A DNA stretch of 64,000 nucleotides from Chloroflexota bacterium. Lineage in GTDB: Bacteria > Chloroflexota > Anaerolineae > Aggregatilineales > Phototrophicaceae. How positions within the stretch are numbered: position 1 is the first letter of the stretch; each line of letters begins with the position of its first letter. This document shows, piece by piece, positions 1-8,765 of the stretch. The translations under genes were made by a program, and so were the position numbers. The notes under the pieces are model-generated. The model was not told where the DNA came from. It ran no database searches and was given only the letters and a program-made list of their open reading frames with translations. The DNA lies in NCBI GenBank assembly GCA_020161935.1, contig JAIUNI010000016.1:62001-126000 (forward strand), read 5' to 3'.

Positions 1-74
1 ACATCCGTCGCGATAATCTTGCCAGATATTCGCACCTGACCGGGCATGTCGAGCGTCAAAGCAATTTTGTCCAT
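1..74 (-). CDS. 5' end of an unidentified gene, cut by the window edge
   Basis: A minus-strand ATG at 74 opens a frame that stays open for 24 codons to the window edge (MDKIALTLDMPGQVRISGKI and onward). A GGAG box lies 9 bases upstream of the ATG. It follows the ANT-like gene by about 50 bases on the same strand and could be the last member of that run. Too little is visible to name a family. Confidence 0.5.
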   Translation of the reverse strand, partial: MDKIALTLDMPGQVRISGKIIATD

Positions 75-124
75 CGGTTGCAACTCCGCTGACTTATCCT
101 GCTGTGTGCATCATTATAATGCGT

Positions 125-985
125 TTACAAACGGCGGTTCGCGCTGTTAAAGCGTTGCAGCCAAGTACTGAGCTGGTCATCAGCCGCTTGCGGGTAATCA
201 TATCCCAACTTGTTCGCGACCACCTGCGCCAGCCGGCGAAACAAGCTCACCATCTGCCGAAGCGCCGCCTGTAATTCGTCTGCGTTGTAACGGGCGAATA
301 GGTCGGGCAGCGTGGCGAGTGTATCCGCATCCAACCACGAAGCCATAAAGCGCCCATCGTACCATGTGTCATAATCCGCGCCGTGTAAAACGTGGGCGTG
401 CCATTCCATCATCGTTACCAGATTGAAGCGCATCTTGCAGTAGAGCATGGTGACTGCCCGCCACAAATCGCCGCGCTGGATAAACTTCGCCACCCGCGTC
501 GCCGTAATCCAGAAGTTAGCCACTATTTGCCCGAAGCGTTCAGCCGTCGGCGCTTTAAAAGGGCGCAGCTTAACCTCAAAAGCCTTCGTCTGCGGATACT
601 TATCCACCAGCACCCGCAGCCCACGCGCCAGCACATTCTGAAACGGCATCTGCGGCATTTGATCGGCTAATGAGTCGGCCTCGCCCACCTGCACAAACGT
701 AAAATCACCCTTGATGACACCTTCGTAAACGGCGATCCACTCCGGCGCACCGTCATCGAGTATGTCCTGTTCTGCCAATAAGACACTGCCGAAGGTACTT
801 AGCCATGTACGGTCATCACGATACAGGCTGGCATCGGTCGTGAGCAGCAGCAGGTCAAGGTCGGAAAGTTCATCGGCAGCATGTTCCGTTCGCGCCCGCG
901 AGCCAACCACCAGCACGGCGCGGATGTCGTCCCGCGTCAGCGCCCATTCAGCTATCTGCTGCTCAAGTTGGTCGTAGGTCATCAT
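125..985 (-). CDS. ANT(6)/AadK-like aminoglycoside adenylyltransferase family protein
   Basis: A 286-residue protein close to the usual length of the streptomycin 6-adenylyltransferase family (AadK/AadE). The nucleotidyltransferase signature is clear: GSRAR at residues 28-32 and SDLDLL at 41-46 give the Gly-Ser and paired-aspartate metal site. The C-terminal half is helical and rich in Trp/Tyr, as in the family. Members transfer AMP to the 6-hydroxyl of streptomycin, but many chromosomal homologues have no proven resistance role. The ATG overlaps the stop of the upstream ComB-like gene in an ATGA, so the two are probably translationally coupled. Family assignment is firm; the substrate is not shown. 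Confidence 0.85.
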   Translation of the reverse strand: MMTYDQLEQQIAEWALTRDDIRAVLVVGSRARTEHAADELSDLDLLLLTTDASLYRDDRTWLSTFGSVLLAEQDILDDGAPEWIAVYEGVIKGDFTFVQVGEADSLADQMPQMPFQNVLARGLRVLVDKYPQTKAFEVKLRPFKAPTAERFGQIVANFWITATRVAKFIQRGDLWRAVTMLYCKMRFNLVTMMEWHAHVLHGADYDTWYDGRFMASWLDADTLATLPDLFARYNADELQAALRQMVSLFRRLAQVVANKLGYDYPQAADDQLSTWLQRFNSANRRL

Positions 986-1692
986 CCGGTTTGATCCGTG
1001 CTAACCTTCGACACCCTAATCACCCCGTCTACCATTTCTGCGACCAGCACGAAGTCAAAGAGGTCGCGCTGGAGGCACAGGAAAATATCCTCCGGTGGGA
1101 TGTGTTCTGCCCCACCGTGCAGCCAACCGTTAATCAACGGCGTGTTGATGCACTCCCACAGCGCGGCGTAGTGGTCGTAGGGTTTACCCGCGAGCAGATG
1201 CTCAAAATAAGCGGCGCAGGCTTCGTCCTCCGGTGCTTTTTCCAGCAGCCGCTGCCCCATCGCGACCATGCTCACCGTGTCGGGGTTTTGCTGCCGCACG
1301 TAGGCTGCAATCGCCTTCGCCATCACAAAGCTGCCGAGGATGACTTGCTGACTGCGCTTCATCGCCGCGACCACGCCCTGCGTACCGGCGCTCGTCCGCA
1401 GCACGACCGTTTTACCGTTCAGCTCTCCGGCTGGTAAGCGCAGTAACTCGGTTGGCGAGTTGCCGAAGTCGAAGCCGTCAATCTTGATGCCGTTATTCTC
1501 ACCCGCCAGCAAACACCCGTGCTTCTCGCGCAGGGCAAACGCTTCTTCGGCGGTTGAAACAAGGATCAGACTTTCAATACCAAGCGAGAATAAAACCGGA
1601 CTGGTGGTGAACGCCCGCAGCACGTCGATGATGATCGGCAGACCCTCGACCTGCTCCGCATCTGCCAACAAACTGCCGCGTCGAACGTTCAT
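982..1692 (-). CDS. comB: 2-phosphosulfolactate phosphatase (ComB) family protein
   Basis: A 236-residue protein with the ComB-family signature: an IDVLRAFTT motif near the N-terminus (Asp and Arg of the Mg-dependent phosphatase site), a GENNG segment, and a TSAGTQG loop. In methanogens ComB dephosphorylates 2-phosphosulfolactate during coenzyme M synthesis; bacterial homologues are common without the pathway and their substrate is usually unknown. The start at 1692 is chosen because it forms an ATGA overlap with the upstream gene; a longer frame exists but would overlap that gene by about 30 bases. Its own stop overlaps the start of the nucleotidyltransferase in another ATGA. Confidence 0.8.
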   Translation of the reverse strand: MNVRRGSLLADAEQVEGLPIIIDVLRAFTTSPVLFSLGIESLILVSTAEEAFALREKHGCLLAGENNGIKIDGFDFGNSPTELLRLPAGELNGKTVVLRTSAGTQGVVAAMKRSQQVILGSFVMAKAIAAYVRQQNPDTVSMVAMGQRLLEKAPEDEACAAYFEHLLAGKPYDHYAALWECINTPLINGWLHGGAEHIPPEDIFLCLQRDLFDFVLVAEMVDGVIRVSKVSTDQTG

Positions 1693-2045
1693 CCCGCCGC
1701 CCCTTTGTTGAAGGTGCAAACCAGAATCTTGTGCGGGTAATCTTCCGAAACGGTGAGCTGTACCATATAGAAGTCGCCGCGCTCGCCTTCCACCACCACC
1801 AGCGCTTGGTGCTTATCAATGGCGACGATGCGGTCAATCCGCAGCTTGCCCGACACGCGGTAGATAGCCTTGAACTCGACCAACCGCGCTTTCGCCGCCG
1901 TGAACGCCAACGCTTCCGGCGCGTAATTCTCGTCGATGTAATCCCGCAGCCGCGAGAAATCGCCTTTGTTGTAGATGGTCAACTGGGCGATCACGCGCAT
2001 TCCGGCGTTGCTGGGGATGAGTAGGGCTTGGGGGGAAGTGGTCAC
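1689..2045 (-). CDS. small conserved-looking protein of unknown function
   Basis: A protein of about 118 residues in the minus-strand operon, with no family I can name. It has a helical N-terminal half with a DYIDENY segment, then alternating hydrophobic strands (FKAIYRVSGKLRIDRIVAID and onward) that could form an NTF2-like cone, which is a guess. Start choice is uncertain: GTG at 2045 has a GGAAAG box 6 bases upstream, TTG at 2060 has no clear box, and ATG at 2000 would remove 15 residues. The stop overlaps the ComB start by ATGA, which supports the reading frame. Confidence 0.6.
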   Translation of the reverse strand: MTTSPQALLIPSNAGMRVIAQLTIYNKGDFSRLRDYIDENYAPEALAFTAAKARLVEFKAIYRVSGKLRIDRIVAIDKHQALVVVEGERGDFYMVQLTVSEDYPHKILVCTFNKGAAG

Positions 2046-2068
2046 GATTTTTCTTTCCAAGTTACGGT

Positions 2069-2311
2069 TTAATTCTTGATAACCTTTGGCAGTGTAGATG
2101 ACTCGATCATATCCTGCATGAGGCGTGCGGCTTCTTCATTCCCGTAAGGTGTATCAGTCGGATGCAGAACCGGCGGGGCGGTTTTAAGAGATACATCACG
2201 CTCAAGCACGTCAGCGAGATAAGCGTTTACACTCCGGCCTTCTTGTTTCGTAAGCTCCCGCGCTTGTTCAATTATCGACTTCGGTAGATCAATTGTGATT
2301 TGAGAATCCAT
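2069..2311 (-). CDS. ribbon-helix-helix (CopG-like) antitoxin-type protein
   Basis: An 80-residue protein whose first 45 residues fit a ribbon-helix-helix fold: the strand DSQITIDLP, then two helices around IIEQARELTKQEGRSVNAYLADVLE. Such proteins bind DNA as dimers and are often antitoxins. The C-terminal 35 residues would contact a partner, but no PIN, RelE or HicA toxin sits beside it; neighbours are a Uma2 gene upstream (19-base gap) and the unknown small gene downstream. A strong GGAGGT box precedes the ATG. Confidence 0.7.
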   Translation of the reverse strand: MDSQITIDLPKSIIEQARELTKQEGRSVNAYLADVLERDVSLKTAPPVLHPTDTPYGNEEAARLMQDMIESSTLPKVIKN

Positions 2312-2330
2312 AATGGTACCTCCAATTCAA

Positions 2331-2903
2331 CTACTTATCCGGCGGGAAAATATCTTTAACTGCTACCGTGAACCCCGGCAGCATGTCTTCGCCATTTAAC
2401 ACGCCGTCAATTTCCACCTTACGCACAATCAGGCTGCCATCTTCGGTTAGGTGACATACATCAAATACGCGCTTAATTGGGTAGGCGATCCACACAAATT
2501 TACTACCCGACTCCAAATAGGACTCGGCCTTTTCCAGCAGTTCACGTTCGCTGTTGCTCGGTGAAGACACTTCAACCGCGATGTCCGGCGCGAAGTGAAA
2601 GCGCTTCGGCAGTGGGTGAGTGATTTGAGTGTGGGCGACGAATGACGCATCGGGAATAAGTTCATCCCCGTTGGCGAGGGTGTAGCTCATATTGTCGCCG
2701 AAGATCAAACCGAGGTCATGGTCGTCAAGGTAACGCCCCACTTTGCGAACCAACAGGCTAATGATGTAGTTGTGGATGACTTCTGGCGCGGTCACTTCAC
2801 GCACTTCTCCATTGATGAGTTCAAAAGTCTTATCGTGATTTTCAGGACGCTGCTCAATTTCTCTGAGATCAGCGACGGTATAACGGCGGTCGCGTAATAC
2901 CAT
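2331..2903 (-). CDS. Uma2 family (DUF820) putative restriction endonuclease-like protein
   Basis: A 190-residue protein with Uma2 hallmarks: a PDASF segment in mid-protein, the strand DIAVEVSSPS, then an ELLEKAESYLESG helix and FVWIAYP. These give the Asp, Glu and Lys positions of a PD-(D/E)XK nuclease fold. Uma2 genes are highly expanded in cyanobacteria and Chloroflexota and their biological role is not settled. A strong AGGAGG box sits 7 bases before the ATG. It lies 16 bases after the nitrilase and 19 bases before the RHH gene on the same strand. Confidence 0.85.
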   Translation of the reverse strand: MVLRDRRYTVADLREIEQRPENHDKTFELINGEVREVTAPEVIHNYIISLLVRKVGRYLDDHDLGLIFGDNMSYTLANGDELIPDASFVAHTQITHPLPKRFHFAPDIAVEVSSPSNSERELLEKAESYLESGSKFVWIAYPIKRVFDVCHLTEDGSLIVRKVEIDGVLNGEDMLPGFTVAVKDIFPPDK

Positions 2904-2919
2904 GTTTCTACCCTCCTAC

Positions 2920-3777
2920 TTACTCCCCGTTCCTGTGCAGGATGCGGTTGAGTTCGCGCTGTACCAGTTCGGGGCGCTCATCCCGCAGCAGCGGCAAACG
3001 GGCGCGGGTGCGGTGCAGTTGGTTCAGGTCAATCTCTTGCACCACCAGCGCCTCATCAAAGTACGGCGCGTTCACCACGAACTCACCGTCGGGGTCAACA
3101 ATCGACGAGCCGCCCCAGAAGTTCTTGCCGTCCTCGAAGCCGACACGGTTGCAGTGCAGCACATAGTTGGTGAACATGCTGCCGTAGGCTTGGTTGACCA
3201 GTTCGACCCAGCGCGAACCGGAAAGGCGATCACCCGCGTCGAGGCCACGGCTGGGGCTGGCGCTGTGGAAAATGAGGATGTCCGCGCCGTCCTGCCACAG
3301 CAGATAGGCCGGTGACATATGCCAGAAGTCCTCGCAGATCAGCATCCCCACCCGCCCGAAGCGTGTGTCGAACGCCCGCGCGTGTTCGCCTTGGTCGAAG
3401 TAACGGCCTTCGTCGAACATGGCATACGTCGGCAGGTAAATTTTGTGGTGGATGTGGAGGCACTCGCCCTTAGAAAGGTAAGCCGCCGCCGTATAAAAAC
3501 GCTGGCGGGTGTCCTCATGCACGAAGCCGAACACGATGTCCATCTGGCGGCTGGCGGCCAGCATCGCGCCAAAGATCGGGTCTTCTGCCGTCGGGCGGAT
3601 GGCAACCTCCGGCACGAGGTCTTGCACTTGGTAGCCGGTCATCGACAGTTCAGGGAAGATGAGCAGATCAACACCCTGTTGGCTGGCCTGTTGGATCGTG
3701 TCCAGATGCTTTTGCAGATTGGCTTTGACATCGCCCACTTTGGGATAAATTTGTGCCAGCCCGACGTTCACACGCAT
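2920..3777 (-). CDS. carbon-nitrogen hydrolase (nitrilase superfamily)
   Basis: A 285-residue nitrilase-fold amidohydrolase. The catalytic triad is visible: Glu43 in FPELSMTGY, Lys112 in HHKIYLPTY, and Cys148 in LICEDFW. The sequence around Cys148 resembles the glutaminase domains of NAD synthetases and related omega-amidase or carbamoylase enzymes, but there is no synthetase domain attached. It hydrolyses a C-N bond in a small amide; the substrate cannot be read from the sequence. An AGGAG box precedes the ATG. It appears to be the first gene of the minus-strand run that ends at the window edge. Confidence 0.88.
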   Translation of the reverse strand: MRVNVGLAQIYPKVGDVKANLQKHLDTIQQASQQGVDLLIFPELSMTGYQVQDLVPEVAIRPTAEDPIFGAMLAASRQMDIVFGFVHEDTRQRFYTAAAYLSKGECLHIHHKIYLPTYAMFDEGRYFDQGEHARAFDTRFGRVGMLICEDFWHMSPAYLLWQDGADILIFHSASPSRGLDAGDRLSGSRWVELVNQAYGSMFTNYVLHCNRVGFEDGKNFWGGSSIVDPDGEFVVNAPYFDEALVVQEIDLNQLHRTRARLPLLRDERPELVQRELNRILHRNGE

Positions 3778-3918
3778 GAAAATGCTCCTGATTTGATGTT
3801 GCCTTCAACCTTAACCCAAATGCCCCAAACTGCACATCTGCGATTTGCCCAAACGTTTTTGGATATTACACCTGATGTCGAAACAGTAGCATAATCCGCA
3901 CCCTACCGAAAGCGCCAG

Positions 3919-4848
3919 CTAGTTTGTCTTCGCCCGGTAGGTGTTAATGATGACCACCGAGCCGATGATGATCGCCGCCGCAATCAACGTCTTGACCGTC
4001 AGCGGTTCGCCGCGGAACAACCAACCGAGGAACACCGCCACCACCGGATTCACATAGGCATAAGTGGCGGCACGGGCGGGCGGCGCGTGGTTAATCAGGT
4101 ACACATAGGCCGTAAAAGCCACCAGCGAACCGAAGATAATCAGGTAGATAACAGCCACCACCGACGGCAGCGTAATCTTCGCCACATCCAGCTTTCCCCA
4201 CTCGCCGAGTACCGTAGCGACCAGCAGCATCCACCCGCCGCCGCACAACATTTCCATCGCCGTCATTTGCAGCGGGCTTTCCGGCAGCGGGGCGCTGCGG
4301 GCGTAAAAGGTGCCACCGGCCCAGCAAATCGTGGCGATCAGGATAAATACCACACCCAGCAGGTCAATCGGCTGGCTGGCTTCATCGCCGCCCATCACCA
4401 GCAGGCCAATCCCCGCCAACCCGACCAATATGCCCGCCATCACTGGCAAACCGGGGCGCGAACCACCGGGGCGGAACCAGTCGATCAGCACGATCCACAG
4501 CGGCACAATCGCCACCAGCAGCGAGGCAATCCCCGTAGGGATGCGTTGTTCCGCCAGCACCACGCCGCCGTTACCCGCCAAGAGCAGCAGCGCCCCGATA
4601 ATCAGAGTCGAGCGCCAATGGATACGCTTCGGCATGGGTGCGCCGCGTACCGCCGTGAAGGTGTACAGGATCGCGCCGGCAATCAGGAAGCGTACGCCCC
4701 CCATCAGGAACGGCGGCAGCGTATCGACCGCGTAACGAATGGCGAGATAGGTCGATCCCCAGATGATATAAACGGCCGCAAACGCGCCGATCAAGCGCCA
4801 ATCGCGGGCCGGGGCGGGCGTGGTAGCAGGGGTAGATAGTGCGGACAC
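3919..4848 (-). CDS. EamA/RhaT (DMT) family transporter
   Basis: A 309-residue protein with about ten hydrophobic segments arranged as two EamA repeats (roughly residues 16-150 and 165-305), the usual size for drug/metabolite transporters such as YedA. The N-terminal repeat carries the typical FAAVYIIWGSTYLAIRYAV segment. It probably exports or imports a small metabolite across the cytoplasmic membrane. The start is a GTG with GGAG 5 bases upstream. It is 141 bases from the nitrilase, so co-transcription is possible but unproven. Confidence 0.88.
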   Translation of the reverse strand: MSALSTPATTPAPARDWRLIGAFAAVYIIWGSTYLAIRYAVDTLPPFLMGGVRFLIAGAILYTFTAVRGAPMPKRIHWRSTLIIGALLLLAGNGGVVLAEQRIPTGIASLLVAIVPLWIVLIDWFRPGGSRPGLPVMAGILVGLAGIGLLVMGGDEASQPIDLLGVVFILIATICWAGGTFYARSAPLPESPLQMTAMEMLCGGGWMLLVATVLGEWGKLDVAKITLPSVVAVIYLIIFGSLVAFTAYVYLINHAPPARAATYAYVNPVVAVFLGWLFRGEPLTVKTLIAAAIIIGSVVIINTYRAKTN

Positions 4849-5044
4849 AGGTACTCCAAACGAACATTACCCAACAAAAAAAGGACGACTCCGCGCCGCC
4901 CCATGCTGCATATTGTAGAGCCAAACATCCTGCCGGAAATATCCGTTTATTGCCACGTTGTTGGTCACTTATCCTACCACTCGCCCTTTTTAGGCGCTTA
5001 TAATCAGTACAACCTTAACCACCGACGATCTAGGAGACTTGTCT

Positions 5045-5917
5045 ATGCCACCCACCGCCAGCCAAACCAACCGCTTGCTCGGTTTTCCTGACGACGCGCG
5101 GCTGCTCATCATCAACGCCGATGACTTTGGTATGTGCCATGCCATCAATCAGGGCATCTTGGAGTCCATCCAAAAAGGGGTTGTCGTATCCACCAGCCTG
5201 ATGGTGCCGTGTCCGTGGGCTTTACATGCGATGCAGTTGCTCAAGCAAAACCCCGACATTCCTTTCTCGGTTCACTTGACCGTCATCTGTGACCAGCCAA
5301 ACTATAAATGGACACCCCTAACCAGTAAGGAAAAAGTACCGTCGCTGGTGGATGAAGCCGGCCACTGCTTCCCGATTGCGCGGATGGACGAATTCGCCGC
5401 GCAGGTGGATATTCACGAACTGGAAACCGAGTTTCGCGCCCAAATTCAGACGGTGCTGGATGCTGGTCTTGAGCCTACGCACCTCGATTGGCACTGCCTC
5501 CACAACGGCGGACGACCGGATATTTTCGAGATGACGTTCCGGTTGGCGCGGGAGTATGGCACGGCGCTGCGTGTTTCGCCGGAGCCGTATACCGCTTTCG
5601 TGCCGGAACAGGGTTTACCCGCCAACGAGTACCCGCTGCTCGACAGTTATGGTGTCAACGTGCCGACCAAGAAGGACATCTACACCCGTTTGCTGCGCGA
5701 ACTACCCGTCGGCCTCAGCGAGTGGGCCGTACATCCGGCGCTCGATACCGCCGAGATGCAGGCGGTCGAACCGGGGAGCTGGGAAATCCGTTGGACGGAT
5801 TACCAGTTTATGACCTCGCCCGAAGCGCGGCAGTTGATCGAGCAGGAAGGCATCATCATCCTCGACTACAAACCCCTCCAAGCCTTCTGGCAAGCGCATC
5901 AGCCACAAGACAAATAA
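5045..5917 (+). CDS. ChbG/YdjC family carbohydrate deacetylase
   Basis: A 290-residue YdjC-like polysaccharide deacetylase. The metal-binding ADDFG motif is at residues 25-29, followed by SVHLTV and HLDWHCLHNG, which supply the other metal and catalytic residues. The E. coli homologue ChbG removes an acetyl group from chitooligosaccharides; the substrate here is not shown. The ATG at 5045 is chosen because a TAGGAG box ends 8 bases before it; an in-frame TTG lies 6 bases upstream. It is divergent from the EamA gene and stands alone. Confidence 0.85.
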   Translation: MPPTASQTNRLLGFPDDARLLIINADDFGMCHAINQGILESIQKGVVVSTSLMVPCPWALHAMQLLKQNPDIPFSVHLTVICDQPNYKWTPLTSKEKVPSLVDEAGHCFPIARMDEFAAQVDIHELETEFRAQIQTVLDAGLEPTHLDWHCLHNGGRPDIFEMTFRLAREYGTALRVSPEPYTAFVPEQGLPANEYPLLDSYGVNVPTKKDIYTRLLRELPVGLSEWAVHPALDTAEMQAVEPGSWEIRWTDYQFMTSPEARQLIEQEGIIILDYKPLQAFWQAHQPQDK

Positions 5918-6170
5918 AAAGGACACAGTGGTGCTGTATCCTCTTGAAACGCTTTGTATTCCTCTGCGTGTCTGCGGCTAAACGACCTTAAATCGGCTCG
6001 ATCCATCACTGACCGCTGCCGCCTCGCGCAGGTGGGCGACTGGTTGCTGCGGACGTAAAACCCTCTCCTTGTAGGGCTAGAGACAATCTTTTTACATCAC
6101 CACGGACAGCATACTTGCTGTCCCATATGCACCAAATTAAGCCTCTTATTGAACACATATAATGTGATTT

Positions 6171-6196
6171 TGTAGGGGCGCAAGGCTTGCGCCCTC
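6171..6196. repeat. TGTAGGG palindromic element
   Basis: TGTAGGG followed by an imperfect palindrome (GGGCGCAAG / CTTGCGCCC). It is one of at least seven elements in the window that share the TGTAGGG head but have different palindrome arms. Confidence 0.7.
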
Positions 6197-6225
6197 TCGC
6201 CAGCAACCACCCACGCGACCACGCC

Positions 6226-6250
6226 TGTAGGGACAGCAGACAGGCTGTCC
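6226..6250. repeat. TGTAGGG palindromic element
   Basis: TGTAGGG head with GGACAGC / GCTGTCC arms. The same arm version recurs at 27751-27775 and, inverted, at 29751-29774. Confidence 0.75.
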
Positions 6251-6465
6251 GTTGCTTTCCTGCCTACAATTATCTTCTTCCGTTTCGTACGCACGACTTT
6301 CTGATTATCCCCGTTTATGGGGGTTTATTTGCCTTGCCAGCGGGTTTATCCGCTGGCAAATGCCAACCCTCAAAATCCTTAACTTGCTGTCCGTTTCACC
6401 ACACAACTTCACGAACGTCTTGAGGCCGAAATGCGAGAGCCGATAGTGTTTAGTCTCTAGATTGA

Positions 6466-7614
6466 TTATTCACTCGTGATACGCCACTTCGGGTTGAACA
6501 TAGGGACTCCATCACCTACTGTCAAAATGATCTCTTCACCTGTATCAAGGGGAAAAAGACGGATATCCCCATATGCGTTGTACAGCGTTTCGATAGCAAC
6601 CCACGAGTCGTCAGGTGACCAATTCATTGACAGGATAGAATATGAGATAGGGTTGGGAATGCCCACTGGTTGAATTTTTTGCGTTTGAAGGTCAATGGTA
6701 GCGATACCGGATTCAAATTCACTCGGTTCAATGTAAATTGAATACAGTGCAGCAATATTCTGCCCATTATTTGACCATGAAATCGGGCAGCCAATGGCTT
6801 TATCAAATGTCAGGTTGGTATCGAATTCTGTAATCACCTTGGCGTTGAGATCATATATTTCCAGATGGGTTGCCCGAAGCTGAAATGTATCTAAATCACG
6901 GTGGAAATTAGAGACAGATGCAAACCTGTCCCCATCACTTGACCATGCGATACAGTTATTGAAACTGGTATTGGTGACAAGTTTTGTCTTACGTGTCTCT
7001 AAATCCAGTAAATATAATTTGTGACTCTCAGGTTGAGGGATACTTTCACGAGTTACTGCATCCGAACGTAAAAGGGTTTGGTAAAGCATATATTTAGCAT
7101 TTGGCGACCAGTAAATACGGGACAAATCTTCTGCTTCTGGAACAGAAATAACTTGCTCAACCGTATTCGAAAGAGAATCGACTGGAATAATTGAAATATA
7201 GGGTATGTCAGCCGCTTTCTCGGAGACAGTTGCCAGATGTTTTCCATCATCTGCCCAGGTCACTGGGTAATGATAAGTGTCATTTTTAAATAGATTGATT
7301 TCAACTTGGGTAATAAGCTCAAAAGCGCTTGAATAGATTTCCGCTCGCGTAGCTCCATTATCATTGATGATTAAGGCTATTTTGTTTCCATCCGATGTCC
7401 AAACATAATCCATAATAGTTTTTTGAGTTGTGAGTACCGGATCAGCGGTTGGGCTATCTTGAACACGATACAAACTCTTGCTGATTTCGTGTGAACCTGA
7501 GAATGTATTAAAGTACAGTTCACTCGGTAAATTGAGTGGTCTTGTCTCTTGCGCTGATACACTTGTACATAGAATCAACATCATATAGATGCTTGCAGCG
7601 ACAAAACGGCGCAT
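6466..7614 (-). CDS. exported TolB-like beta-propeller (PD40/WD40-like) protein
   Basis: A 382-residue protein beginning with a signal peptide (MRRFVAASIYMMLILC, likely cut after SVSAQ). The body has about six blade motifs of the type W-[SAT]-x-[DN]-[GD] (WTSDGNKIAL, WADDGKHLATV, WSPNAKYM, WSSDGDRFAS, WSNNGQNI, WSPDDSWVAI), as in the TolB C-terminal propeller. It probably works outside the membrane as a binding scaffold; no catalytic residues are evident. The start at 7614 is fixed by a GGAGG box and the signal peptide; a longer frame adds 18 polar residues. It is more AT-rich than its neighbours, which may indicate transfer. Confidence 0.75.
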   Translation of the reverse strand: MRRFVAASIYMMLILCTSVSAQETRPLNLPSELYFNTFSGSHEISKSLYRVQDSPTADPVLTTQKTIMDYVWTSDGNKIALIINDNGATRAEIYSSAFELITQVEINLFKNDTYHYPVTWADDGKHLATVSEKAADIPYISIIPVDSLSNTVEQVISVPEAEDLSRIYWSPNAKYMLYQTLLRSDAVTRESIPQPESHKLYLLDLETRKTKLVTNTSFNNCIAWSSDGDRFASVSNFHRDLDTFQLRATHLEIYDLNAKVITEFDTNLTFDKAIGCPISWSNNGQNIAALYSIYIEPSEFESGIATIDLQTQKIQPVGIPNPISYSILSMNWSPDDSWVAIETLYNAYGDIRLFPLDTGEEIILTVGDGVPMFNPKWRITSE

Positions 7615-7668
7615 ATGTCCTCCATAGCTATAATAGGTGTGGTTAATACTCTTACCGCTTGCACCCAC

Positions 7669-8508
7669 AAATACATTTAACCATGAAGTCGCTTTAGCAG
7701 ACTTGTCCGGTGATCAGCATGACGGCTTTAGCCTGATGCGGCGCAATCCACATCTCTAATTTCTCCGCCTTGATCTTGGCGTTCTCTGCGTCTTGGCGGT
7801 TCACTCTGAATTTGCCTTTACTCAGTACTCGGCACTCAGAACTCAGTACTATAAACTAGGTTTATTTTCGGTTAACCCGACAAACTGTTTACCAACCATT
7901 CACCAACCATCTTAACAATTTTGCTCCCTCACAAAGTTAGTGCCACCACCCCTTAAAAGTGACCAAATGTTCTGACAAATGTTCACCCTTTCGCCGCACA
8001 CTTCTCATACAATAGAAACAGGCTTGGCTGTAGGGCCGGAAGTGCCGCTGGCAAACCCACGTCAACAACCCCACGCATCTTAACAACGACATCGACCTAA
8101 CGCGCACAAATGCACAACCAGCTTGTGCCGCCTATGCCGCCTGTTCCGCCGATTGTGCATTTGACTGTCAACTGAAAACTGTTGACTGATAACTACTTTT
8201 GCAGCAAACGTTGCAGCAGCAAGGCCAGCCGCCGCCGCTGCAATAAAACACGCGCTTTCATGATATTTGGTTTCGTCTTGAACTGATAACTGTCAACTGT
8301 GAACTGATAACTTTCGACTGACACTGACGACACTGACGACACTGACGACACTGACGACATTTGCGACAAACACACGGTTTCTCAACTGCAACAACAGCAT
8401 CAACAACATAAAATGCACTGTGAAAATGAAGAATTTGAAGAAATTTGTGACCGAAGGAAATCCTTTAGGGCGAAGTTTCGGCAAATCGCTCCCTCACAGC
8501 CGCCGTCA
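7669..8508 (+). repeat. left arm of a ~0.9 kb dispersed inverted repeat
   Basis: Colinear with the reverse complement of 57317-58230. Matching blocks include 7669-7740 (AAATACATTTAACC, then the GATCAGCATGACGGC block), 7780-7870, 7860-7990 (AACCGACAAACTG-like and TGTTCTGACAAATG segments), 8200-8250 and 8380-8508. Between these blocks the two copies are diverged. Neither copy encodes a recognisable protein. Confidence 0.8.
8323..8358 (+). repeat. 9-bp microsatellite, four copies
   Basis: Four exact head-to-tail copies of ACTGACGAC. The matching position of the other repeat arm (57467-57484) has two copies of the complementary unit, so copy number has changed between the arms. It is far too short and regular for a CRISPR array. 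Confidence 0.9.
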
Positions 8509-8765
8509 GGAATAGGAGTAACAACTGCAACATTTTCAACATTTATGACGTTTATAAGCCTTTATGGCGACGACGACTTCGCCGCCACCGCCGCCATAAA
8601 ACCTTGGCGCTCTCTATCTTTCTTGGCGTGCTTGGCGATTCGTTTTGTCTTTGTATGAGGCTGGCAACTGATAACCCGTGAATCAAAACGGGGTAAGCAA
8701 TCGCCCACCCCGCCACAAATCGGTATTTGTCTTTTGACTAAAGACTATCGACTAAAGACTGTCGA

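Larger units (their letters stand above)
5918..6465. other. intergenic region with REP-like palindromes
   Basis: No convincing gene was found in this 548-base gap between converging genes. It holds a CTGCGTGTCTGCGG phrase near 5960 that belongs to the 'cgc-aga-g' repeat family seen elsewhere, and two TGTAGGG palindromes (6171-6196 and 6226-6250). Short frames on both strands are low in coding signal. Confidence 0.6.
7615..8765. other. gene-free region filled by dispersed repeats
   Basis: This 1.15 kb region contains no supported gene. Most of it (7669-8508) is one arm of a large inverted repeat whose other arm is near 57.3-58.2 kb. The remainder (8509-8765) holds a CTTGGCGTGCTTGGCG phrase and an array of GACTAAAGACT/ATCGACT words ending directly at the serS stop codon. 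Confidence 0.7.

Noticed and set aside
8323..8358. Possible CRISPR-like array
   Set aside because: The 9-bp unit has no spacers and only four copies; it is a microsatellite within a dispersed repeat.
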